A stretch of DNA of 64,000 nt from contig NC_044561.1 in assembly GCF_007565055.1 (NCBI RefSeq), positions 31,513,483 to 31,577,482 of the forward strand, written 5' to 3'. The position numbers were made by a program, and so were the translations under genes. Shown here in pieces: positions 51,960 through 63,900 of this stretch. Source of the stretch: Rhinopithecus roxellana. Taxonomy: Eukaryota > Chordata > Mammalia > Primates > Cercopithecidae. Every line of letters begins with the position of its first letter. Position 1 is the first letter of the stretch. The notes beneath the pieces were generated by a model that searched no databases, was not told the origin of the DNA, and saw only the letters and a list, made by a program, of their open reading frames with translations.

Positions 51960-54900
51960 GTGAGTCTCGCCTCAGCGCCAGTGGCGAGCGCCACGGGGGT
52001 TTCCCACGCTGCCCCGCCGGGCGCAACTCTTTGGGAACGTTCCCGGCATGACTGCCCGCCGCCTCCCCTCACTGCAGGCGCCCATCGGTCGGTTTGGACC
52101 TCGGCGTTGCTTCCCGGCTTCAGCAGCCCCCCTCCAGCCGGGGACCTCGCCCCGAGGGCAATCAGGGTGCGAGAGCGGCTGCGTGCTGGGCATTCTTCCT
52201 GAGAGCTTCGTGGCTTGGGTCGCGGGGTGCCGTGCTCTGTTTTTCAAAAAAAAAAATCTGCAAGGAAAAGATATTCCACTCAGAAATATCAAGTTTCAGT
52301 CTACATTCTCTTAAATATATATATATATATATATTAAATAATAGTAAAGGCGAGGTCTCCCTGTGTTAGCCAGCTGGTCTTGAACAATTGGGCTTAAGCA
52401 ATCCCCCTTTCTCTGCCTCCCAAAGTGCTGGGATTACAGGCCTGAGCCACCGCGCCCGGCTGCAGTCTATTTCCTTACAGCATTCGCTGAAATCTTGAGT
52501 CATAAAATTATCTTGAGGGTTTTTTGGAAGGACTGAAATCTCTTAAGCGAAAATAATTTGGCAGATAAATGACCTGTGACATCACTCCCGTAGTTATCCA
52601 TTCAAGAGTCCCTCCGTCCCGTACTTGTTTGCTATTCCATTTTATCTTCGCTACCTCCAATTCGATAGGACCCTCTCCCGACTTTGCTCACTCCCTGGGA
52701 GCCTTTAAACAAATACATAGCTCCAAATAAGTGTGGACTCCCAAAATTATATCTGTAGCTCAGTCTCTTGTAGACTCCAATTTAACAGGTGCTAGACATC
52801 TCTATTTAACAGGTGTCTTAGTAGGCACTTCATTACTTCAGCTCTCCATGAAGCTCTCATGGCACGCACCGTCCAAATAAATGGCACATCCATACTTTCA
52901 GTAGCTTAAAGCATTGGAGTCATTCTTCCGTGTCTCATGTAATTCATCTGTAAATTCTGTTGCCTCTGTTCTCTCCAGTATCCAGAACCTGAAGTTTACC
53001 AATGTGACCACTATAATCCTATCCAAGCCACCATGGTGTGGGGATCTTCGTAAGTCAAACCTCTCTTGTAGCTCTTACGTATCAGTCGGGATAAAATTCG
53101 AAATTCTGGCCATGCTTAACTAGTCCCAACATAAACTGCCCCACATTTCTTTACTAAACTCTTTCATTCCCCCTGTCCCCAGCTCACTGTGTGCTGGCCA
53201 GCTGCTCTAGCACCCTCCTACCTCAAGGCATTTGAACATGCTGTTCACTTTCCCTTGAACACTCTTGGCCAAGAAAAACACATGGCGTCCTTTTTCAGTT
53301 CCTTAAAGTCTCTTCCCTAGTCACCTTAGGAGAAAGGCCTTTCCTGACAACCCCTGTGCAGTCTCACCCCCTGCTGCTTATTGTTTCCCTTGTCCTTGTT
53401 TTCTTCACGTTTCTTCACAGCAGTTATTTACTGGATATAAAAATTCTTTTTTGTTTTTTTTGAAACAGTCTCACGTGTTGCCCAGGCTGGAGTGCAGTGG
53501 TATGATCTCAGCTCACTGCAACCTCCGCCTCCCCAGTTCAAGTGATTCTCCTGCCTCAGCTTCCCTAGTAGCTGGGACTACAGGCGTGTGCGACCACACC
53601 TGGCTAATTTTTGTATTTTTAGTAGAGATGGGGTTTCATCATGTTGGCCAGGCTGGTCTCAAACTCCTGACCTCAGGTAGTCCGCCCATCTCATCCTCCC
53701 GAAGTGCTGTGATTACAGGCGTGAGCCACTGCACCTGGGCTGAGCATATAAATTTGTTTTTGATATCATGGTATCCTCCCACTAGTAGAATTGTTTTATT
53801 ACTTTCATTCATTGTTATCTTAGTGCCAATGCTTGAACGTAAGTGCTTTAGAAACATTTGTTGAAATGATGACCAGGCCGGGCTTGGTGGCTCATGCGTG
53901 TAATCCCAGCACTTTGGGAGCCCAAGACAGGTGGATCACAAGGTCAGGAGATCGAGACCATCCTGGCTAACACAGTGAAATCCCGTCTCTACCAAAACTA
54001 CAAAACATTAGCTGGGCGTGGTAGCGGGCACCTGTAGTCCCAGCTACTTGGGATGGGAGGCTGAGCCAGGAGAATGGCGTGAACCCAGGAGACGGAGCTT
54101 GCAGTGAGCCAAGATCGTGCCACTGCACTCCGGCCTGGGTGACAGAGCGAGACTACGTCTCAAAAACAAAAAATAGTAATAAGCGGCCCGACACCGTGGC
54201 TCATGCCTGTAATCCCAGCACTTTGGGAGGCCGAGGCGGATGGATCACAAGGGCACGAGTTCGAGACCAGCCTGGCCAATGTGGTAAAACCCCATCTCTA
54301 CTAAAAAACCCAGAAAGCAGAGGTTGTAGTGAACCAACTCTGCACTCTGGCCTGGCAGAGCTAGACCTTGTCTCAAATTTAAAAAAAGGTTTTTAAGTTA
54401 ATAATAGTAGCAAGTGCCGGGCGCGGTGGCTCAAGCCTGTAATCCCAGCACTTTGGGAGGCCGAGACGGGTGGATCATGAGGTCAGGAGATCGAGACCAT
54501 CCTGGCTAATACGGTGAAACCCCGTCTCTACTAAAAAATACAAAACCTAGCCGGGCGAGGTGGTGGGCACCTGTAGTCCCAGCTACTTGGGAGGCTGAGG
54601 CAGGAGAATTTTGTAAACCCGGGGGGCGGAGCTTGCAGTGAGCTGAGATCCGGCCACTGCACTCCAGCCTGGGCGACAGAGCGAGACTCCGTCTCAAAAA
54701 AAAAAAAAAAAAAAAAAAATAGTAGCAAGCACACATAAAGTTTACTCTGTTGCCAGGCACTTTCCGCAAATTCTCATCTAATCATCACGGCAACTCTCTC
54801 ATCCCAGTTACGGAGTTGGGGAGACTAAAGCACAGATAAATTAAGCCACTTGCCTAAGGTCGTGCAGTTGGTAAGTGGCAGAGCCTGGAGTTGCACCTTG

Positions 54901-57900
54901 GCAATCTGGTAATAGAATCCAAACACTGGTAACAGAGCCACTCCAACAAAAAACAAAGTAAATGCACTTCCTCTAATAACCAGCCAAGAAGTTGTTTTCT
55001 GTGTTTCTCAACTCCAAAACAGACTAGCAAATACGTCTATGGAATTCCAGTAAGTCCAGGGATTTTAAGTATGTATGAGGATTTTGTTAAAAAAAAAGAA
55101 AAAGGGCTGAGTGTGGTGGCTCACGCCTGTAATTCCAGCACTTTGGGAGGCCGAGGCGAGTGGATCACAAGGTCAGGAGATCGCAGCTATCCTGGCTAAC
55201 ATGGTGAAACCCCGTCTCTACAAAAAATACAAAAAAAAAAAAAAAAAAAATTGCTGGGCGTGGTGGCGGGCACCTGTAGTCCCAGCTACTTGGGAGGCTG
55301 AGGCAGGAGAATGGCGTGCACCTGGGACGCAGAGCTTGCAGTGAGCAGAGATGGTGCCACTGCACTCCAGCTTAGGCGACAGAGCAAGACTCTGTCTCAA
55401 AAAAAAAAGAAAAAACAAAACACCACCACCAAATGTTTGTACGATATCAAGTTACAAAAGTGGGATATAACATTGTACGAAGTCAGTGGTTAGCAAAGAA
55501 AACATTGTCATGAGGCCAGGTAAGGTGGCTCACACCTATAAGCCCAGCACTTTCGGAGGCTGAGGGGGCAGGTGAATCACCTGAGGTCGGGCGTTTGAGA
55601 CCAGCCCGACCACCATGGTGAAATTCCATCTGTATTAAACACAAAAAATTAGCTGGATGTGGTGGCGCATGCCTGTAATCCTACCTACTTGGGAGGCTGA
55701 GGCAGGAGAATCACTTGAACCTGGGAGGTGGAGGTTGCAGTGAGCCAAGATCGCACCATTTCATTTCAGCCTGGGCAGCAAGAGCGAAACTCCGTCTCAA
55801 AAAAATAAATAAATAAATAATCTGAAAAAAGAAAACATTGCAATAAAAGGAGGGAGGAATATTTACAGTTCCAACAGTTATTAGAAAAGGAAAACTTCAA
55901 ATTAAACATTAATAGATGTATTAATAAATATATGTTAATATATGTATAAATATTATCATGGCTACCCACCATCTTCTATGATACTTTAAATGCTTATATT
56001 TAAACTACTTAAATTTGGGTGATTACATGGCAAAGCAAGGAATCCTGCTCTGTTCTGTGGAGAGGAGGGCTAATGTCATTTGGCCTGGAAAAACCTGTTC
56101 TGGAGACAGACAGAATACTGAACACCCCTCTTGGAAATTCACAGTGCTCCATATTGGGATTTAACAAGACTCTGAGAAGTCACAAATAAGAATTGTGCCC
56201 ATATAATCTATCGCCTAATTAGGATTGCTTTTGCCTAGGATAAATACCTAAACCATTTGGGGCCGGGCATGGTGGCTCATGCCTGTAATCCTAGCACTTT
56301 GGGAGGCCAAGGCAGGTAGATCACCTGAGGTCAGGAATTTGAGACCAGTCTGACCAACATGATGAAACCCTTTCTCTACTAAAAATACAAAAAGTTAGCT
56401 GGGCGTGGTGGCGAACGCCTGTAATCCCAGCTATTCAGGAGGCTGAGGCAGGAGAATCACTTGAACCCTGGAGGCGGAGGTTTCAGTGAGCCAAGATTGT
56501 GCCATTGCACTCCAGCCTGGGCAATAGGAGCAAAACTCCATCTCAAAAAAAAAAAAAGGTTGGGTGTGGCAACTCACACCTGTAATCCTAGCATTTTGGG
56601 AGGGCAGCACAGGTGGATCACGAGGTCAGGAGTTTTAACATGGTGAAACCTCATCTCTACTAAAAATACAAAACTTAGCTGGGCGTAGTGGCCTGTGCCT
56701 GTACTCCCAGCTACTCAGGAGGCTGAGGCAGGAGAATTACTTGAACCCGGGAGGTGGAGGTTGCAATAAGCCAAGATTGTGCCATTGCACTGCAGATCCG
56801 GCCACTGCACTCCAGCCTGGGCGACAGAGCAAGACTCCGTCTCAAAAATAAAATAACATAAAATAAAATTAGTGACAAAAATGAACCTTATCTATAAAGG
56901 AAAACAATTCAAATGAGAGTGATTTCTCATCAGTAACCAGAGAGGCTAGATGAAGAGGCACAGCATTTTTCAAGTGTTGAAAGTAAAAAACTATTAGGCC
57001 AGAATACTGTGTCCAGTGAAAGTATTCTGCAGAAATGAAGGGGAAATCAAGACATTCTAAGATGAAGGAAATCTAGGAGATTTGTCACCAGCAGACCTAT
57101 CCTAAAAGAATGGTTAAAATAGGTTCTCTAAACAGAAAAGAAATAATAATAGAGTTATTATTAAAGAAATATAATTTAGACCTATTTTATTTTAGTTTAG
57201 TTTACTTTTATTTATTTATTTTTTTGAGACAGAGTCTTGCTCTGTTGCCCAGGCTGGAGTGCAGTGGCACCATCTCAGCTCACTGCAACCTCCACCTCCC
57301 GGGTTCATGCCATTCTCCTGACTCAGCCTCCCGAGTAGCTGGGACTACAGGTGCCTGCCATCATGCCCGGCTAATTTTTTGTATTTTTAGTAGAGACAGG
57401 GTTTCACCTTGTTAGCCAGGATGGTCTCAATTTCCTGACCTTGTGATCCACCTGCCTTGGCCTCCCCAAGTGCTGGGATTATAGGCGTGAGCCACTGCAC
57501 CCGGCCATTTAGACCTATTTTAGACCTGTTGAGACTGAGATGCTCTCTGCTGTGTGGTTTAATGTGTGCCCCAAAGTTCATGTGTTAGAAACTTTCTCCC
57601 AATGCAATATAGTGTTGAGAGGTGGGAACTTTCAGAGGTGATGAAGGGATGTGCAGGGATATAACAAACAATGTAACCTTCCTGTCATCAGCGTTCCAGA
57701 AGGAGAAGAGAAACAAGGCAGGGTTGAAAAAGTTCTCAAAGAACAGAGCCCTCACGAATGGATTAATGGTGTTGCTGCAGGAGTGGGTTAGTTATTGTGG
57801 GAGTGGGTTCCTGATAAAAGCATGTGTTTGGCCCCTTCATCTCTCTTGCTCTTGCTGTCATTCTCTCTTGCCCTCTGCCTTCCGCCATGGGATGACTCAG

Positions 57901-60900
57901 CAGGAATGCCCTTGCCAAACACAGGCACCATGCTCTTGGATTTCCCAGCTTCCAGAACAAGAAGCCAAATAAATTTCTCTTCATTGTAAACTATCCATCT
58001 CAGGTATTCTGTTATAGTAACAGAAAATGGACTAATATACCATCCAATAGAAATATATAGATATAGTTAAATTTACAAATATTGGGGCTCAAGAATTTGG
58101 AACATCATAAGAATTTGAGAATTGTGGACATTTAATATTCAATAATACTTGGTACCATGAGACAGTAGAGAAGATAGAGGTCCCCAACTAAACCTTAAGG
58201 GATGCTAACATTTTAAAGATCTTGCTTGGCGATAGTATAGTATGGTATATAAATTATACCTCATTAAAGCTGTTAAAAAAATGTTATAAACATATCGTCT
58301 TTTTGTGCGTTAATCTTTAATTGCAATGCAATTACCATTTTTTCTTGTTTTCAAAGCTTAACAAAATTATTCTAATGTTTATATGTGAGAAGAGCCAGGA
58401 AATACCAAAAAAGAATTCTAGAAAAGAAGAGTGATGGCTATGAAGAGACAGAGTAGGAGCAATTTACTAACCCATCATAGTGATTTGAAGAGTTGAGTAT
58501 TAGCTGGGTATGGTGGTAGCATGACTGTAGTCCCAGATACGTGGGAGGCTGAGGCAGGAGGATTGCTTGAGCCTAGGAGTTCAAGGCTGCAACAAGCTGT
58601 AATCGCACCACTGCACTCCAGTCTGGGTGACAGAGTGAGATTCTGTCTCAAAAACAAAAAAGAGGATTAGGATATGATGTTATAGACAGATCAATATAAC
58701 AAAATGGAGAATCCAGAAAAAGACTCAAATACATATAGGCACTTAACATATGTTGAAAGAAGCATTTCAAATGTATTATAAGATGTAGTGGTACAAATGG
58801 CTAGTTAACTGGAAAAACAAAAATAAGCTGGAAACTTCTGTTACCTTTTAAACTGAAGTATATTGCAGATGGATCAAATATTTAAATGCAGAAATTGAAA
58901 ATGTATTCCAAATTGAAAATAGAAGTTTTTTTTTTTTTTTTTTTTTTTTGAGACGGAGTGTCACTCTTTTTGCCCAGGCTGGAGTGCAATGGCGCGATCT
59001 CAACTCACTGCAACCTCTGACTCCCAGGTTCCAGCGATTCTCCTGTCTCAGCCTCCCAAGTAGCTGGGATTACCAGTGCCTACCACCTCATCCAGCTAAT
59101 TTTTTTAAAAAATAGAAGAATTTTAAAATAATCTTGCAGTAGAGAAATCCTTTCTAATCAAGATATATTAGGCTGGGCACAGTGGCTCACGCCTGTAATC
59201 CCAGCACTTTGGGAGACTGAGGCAGGCAGATCACCTGAGGTCAGGAGTTCGAGACCAGCCTGGTTAACATGGTGAAACCCTGTCTCTACTAAAAATACAA
59301 AAAAAATTGGCCAGGCATGGTGGCATGTGTCTGAAATCTCACCCCTTGGGAGGCTGAGGTAGGAGAATTGCTTGGACGCTGGAGGCAGAGATTGCAGTGA
59401 GCCGAGATTGCGACACTACACTCCAGCCTAGGCAACAAGAGTGAAAACTACATCTCAAAATAAATAAATAAACAAATAATAAAAAAATACAAAAATTAGC
59501 TGGGGGTAGTGCCGGGTGCCTGTAATCTCAGCTACTTGGGAGGCTGAGGCAGGAGAATTGTTTGAGTCAGGGAGGTGGAGGTTGCAGTGAGCTGAGATCA
59601 TGCCAGTGCACTCCATCCTGGGCACAAAGTAGGACTCCATCTCAAAAAAGAAAAACAAACAAAAACATAAAGCTTGAAACTTGTAAAAGAAGAGATTGAT
59701 AAAAGGAACTATGGTTTAGGTTGTTTGTTCGTTTGAGACAGAGTCTTGCTCTGTCACCCAGGCTGGAGTGCAGTAGCATGATCTTGGCTCACTACAACCT
59801 CCACCTCCTGGGCTCAAGCCATCCTCCCACCTGAACCTCTCAAGTAGCTGAGACTTCAGGCACACACCAACACACCTGGGTAATTTTGTTGTATTTTTAG
59901 TAGAGACAGGGTTTCATTATGTTGCCCAGGCTGGTCTCAAACTCCTGGACTCAAGCTATCCACCCTCTTCAGCCTCCCAAAGTGCTGGGATTACAGGTGT
60001 GAGCCACCGTGCTAGGCCAAAAGGAACTATGTATTAAGAATTTTCCTTTAAAGAAAGAAGCAGGGGACTGAGTACAATTGTAAACTTCTGTTCTGTGTGG
60101 CAACTTTGTGGAAAGCAACTTGGCAGTATCTGTCAAAACTAAAAATGTACCTGTTGATCCAACAATCCACCTCTATAAGTTTATTCTTGAATACACAGTA
60201 TTCAGTTTACCATACTATATATATAAAAAGAACTTGCATTATAGGATTGTTCATATTAGTAAAAATGTGGAAGCAACCCAAGTGTCCATCAATAGGTAAA
60301 GAATTAAATAAGTTATGGCATATCTACATGATTCAGTATAACAGCCAACATTTACAAAGAATGAGGTAGGCCACTATGTGTTGACAGTGAATGGATCTAC
60401 AAAATATATTTGGTGGGGAGGGAGATAGGAAGTAGGAGGAAAAAGTATATATTACCCCCTTGGGGTACTTTTTAAATATATATACTGTATATATCTCAAC
60501 ATTGTACATATTTTTACATTATACCAGCATTTTTCACATGTATATGTATATATATGTATAATGCTTAAAATGTTTTAATGTTAACAGGGGTTACTTAAGC
60601 AACAGGACAATTAGCATTTATTTTCTCTTTATGTTCCTTTGCTTCTTAAAAACTAATAAATGGGCTGGGTGCAGTGGCTCACGCCTGTAATCCCAGCACT
60701 TTGGGAGGCCAAGGCTGGTGGATCACGAGGTCAGGAGATCAAGACCATCCTGGCTAACATGATGAAACCCCATCTCTAGTAAAAACACAAAAATTAGCCG
60801 GGTGTGGTGGCGGGTGCCTGTAGTCCCAGCTACTTGGGAGGCTGAGGCAGGAGAATGGCATGAACCGGTGAGGTGGCGCTTGCAGTGAGCCGAGATCATG

Positions 60901-63900
60901 CCACTAAACTCCAGCCTGGGTGACAGAGCGAGATTCTGTCTCAAAAAAAAAAAAAAAAAAAAAAAAGAAAAACTAATAAATGCCATGCACAGTGGCTCAT
61001 ACCTATAATGCTAGCACTTGGGGAGGCCAAGACAGGAGGATTGCTTGAGCCCAGGAGGTTGAGACCAGGCTGAGCAACATAGCAAGACCTTGTTTCTACA
61101 AATAAAAAATGAAGTCAGGCGTGGCAGTGCATACCTGTGGTCCTAGCTACTCAGAAGTCTGAGGTGGGAGGATTGCTTGGGCCTGGGAGGTTGAAGTTGC
61201 AGTGAGCTGGGATCATGCCACTGCACTCCAGCTGGGGTGACAGAGCTAGACCCTGTCTCAAAAAAAACTAACAAACAATATTTACTTAAAAAGAAGAAAC
61301 TGACCATTCACATAATCAAACTCTCTGACTTATTCTGTTCATTCTAGATTTCAACCAGTCATATCCTCTCTTCTGGCTACATTATTGATACAGCTTTTTG
61401 ACTACATAATTGGTTTACTTTGATGAAATTGCCCACTTATGGTAGCTCAAAATGTCCGCTTAACTATCTAGACACAGAAGAATGTGGTGTCTACTTACTA
61501 TTAAAAGTTTTTTGTGTTTGTTTTTTTATAGATGGTCTCAGTATGTTGCCCAGGCTGGTCTTAGCATAGGACTTAGCATATTATATCTGAAAGTAGAGTA
61601 ATGGGGAAGAGACTAATTAAATTGTACAATTTACGAAGAAATCAAATACAATTTTAGTAAGTGCCCTTGTTGATGTATTCATTTCTTCTAAGATTGCATA
61701 TGTAAATTGTCTCTCTTGTTTTTACCTCTTTAGAAACTTACACATGTCCAAAAATGATTGAGATAGAGCAGGCGGAGGCCCAGCTTGCTGAGTTAGACCT
61801 GCTAGCCAGTATGTTCCCTGGTGAGAATGAGCTCATGGTGAATGACCAACTGGCTGTAGCAGAGCTGAAAGATTGTATTGAAAAGAAGACAATGGAGGGG
61901 CGATCTTCAAAAGTGTACTTTACTATCAATATGAACCTGGATGTATCTGAGGAAGCAATGGTAATTCAGTTTTGCTTTTGGAAGGATTGAAACATGTTGA
62001 GACTTAAAACATTGGTTAGTGCACTTTTTCTTCTTCTCTTTAATCAGGCGATGTTTTCTCTGGCCTGTATTTTTCCCTTTAAATACCCGGCAGTTCTGCC
62101 TGAAATTACTGTCAGGTACGTTACAGAAGTTCTGGCCAACTTTAGAGGTCAAATTAATCTGAGAATAAAAGCAACTCTCGAATTTGTTTTCTGTTCCAAG
62201 ACAATTATTTTCTTATATCTTTTCTGTTAGATCAGTAATATTGAGTAGATCCCAGCAGACTCAGCTGAACACAGATCTGACTGCATTCCTGCAAAAACAT
62301 TGTCATGGAGATGTTTGTATACTGAATGCCACGGAGTGGGTTAGAGAACACGCGTCTAGCTATGTCAGCAGAGATACTTCATCTTCACCCCCCACAGGAA
62401 GCACAGTCCAGTCAGTTGACCTCATCTTCACGAGACTCTGGATCTACAGCCATCATATCTACAACAAATGCAAAAGAAAGAATATTCTAGAGTGGGCAAA
62501 GGAGCTTTCCCTGTCTGGGTTTAGCATGCCTGGAAAACCTGGTGTTGTTTGTGTGGAAGGCCCACAAAGTGCCTGTGAAGAATTCTGGTCAAGGTTTGCT
62601 TTCACATATGTATGTGAAGTCATGTCTAAAATTTTAATACTAAACAAGATACAGGCATGTGCTGCCTAGTGATGTTTTGCTTAACAATGGACCACACATA
62701 AAACAGTGGTGCCATAAGATTATAATGGAGCACATGTAGAAACCTGATACATGGCACTTGATCTTCCCACTATTGAATATCAGAGTGATATTCAGTAATC
62801 GTGCTGGGACATTTGCTTTTCTATATGAAAAAATATAAATACTAAAAAAGTTCCATCTAGGTTTGTGTAAGTACACTCTACCGTGGTGGTACAATGACAA
62901 AATAGCCTGAAGATACATTTCTCAGAATGTATCCCCATTGTTAAGCAACACATGACTATTAGAGATGTGGAGATAAGTATGTCCCAGGGGTTGTATCTTT
63001 ATGGGGATTCAATCTCAAGTTGATGGATATGGCAGAAATCGCATGTAGTCAGCATTTTCCCCCTCACCTGACAAGTGCATATAGGAGACATTCTGTAAAT
63101 ATACACTGAATGAATTGAGCTCCTGCCCAAGACACTATGACCCTCTCCACTTCCATGGATCTGATCCTTCCCTTATCTTAGTGATGCTGCAAACTGTATG
63201 CCCTATGAAGTAAGGGGCTTTCTAGAAGCACTAGAATTGCCACCAGTCTTCTCATTTCTCTACTGATATCCTAAATGAATTTCTGAGAAGATCCATTAAT
63301 AGTTTGGGATTCAGTAATTCCTATATTTCTAAACTACTGATACAAGGCCGTAGTAAGGGCAACAAATGAGTTTGGGGATGGGATTATGACCAGAATCATA
63401 TTTGATTAAAATAAATCCCTCTGAGATAAAAGTAGATTTCTTGGGTGGGGTGTGATGACTCACACCTGTAATCCCAGCACTGCGGGTGGCTGAGGCAGCA
63501 TATCAATTGCAGCCAGGAGTTTGAAACCAACATGAGCAACATAGCAAGACCTGTCTCTACTAAATAAACAAAAGTTATAAAAATTTTAAAAAGTAGACTA
63601 CTTCTAGGAAAAGTCTGTTTTATAACTTCTGTTTTATGTGCTCTATACATTTTGAAAATGTTTACTTTGGAAATTTCTTTTCAGACTCAGAAAATTAAAC
63701 TGGAAGAGAATTTTAATCCGCCATCGAGAAGACATTCCTTTTGATGGTACAAATGATGAAATGGAAAGACAAAGGAAATTTTCCATTTTTGAAGAAAAAG
63801 TGTTCAGTGTTAATGGAGCCAGGGGAAACCACATGGACTTTGGTCAGCTCTATCAGTTCTTAAATGCCAAAGGATGTGGGGATGTTTTCCAGATGTTTTT

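Larger units (their letters stand above)
51720..52210 (+). promoter_or_regulatory. RWDD2B: RWDD2B CpG-island promoter and exon 1 region
   Basis: CpG-rich block around the RWDD2B start codon. It has an ETS-type CTTCCGG at 51771-51777 and a perfect NRF1-type palindrome GCGCATGCGC at 51792-51801. No TATA box precedes the ATG at 51893. The likely TSS is between about 51800 and 51880 (inferred). Confidence 0.75.

Noticed and set aside
51939..52369. Open frames downstream of RWDD2B exon 1
   Set aside because: CpG-island intron sequence; the frames conflict with the clear GTGAGT donor at 51960.
57622..57972. 116-codon open frame
   Set aside because: Lies within an LTR remnant; start context, codon bias and flanks give no gene support.
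60097..60369. 90-codon frame resembling reverse-transcriptase end
   Set aside because: It is a decayed L1 ORF2 tail on the plus strand with broken frames.
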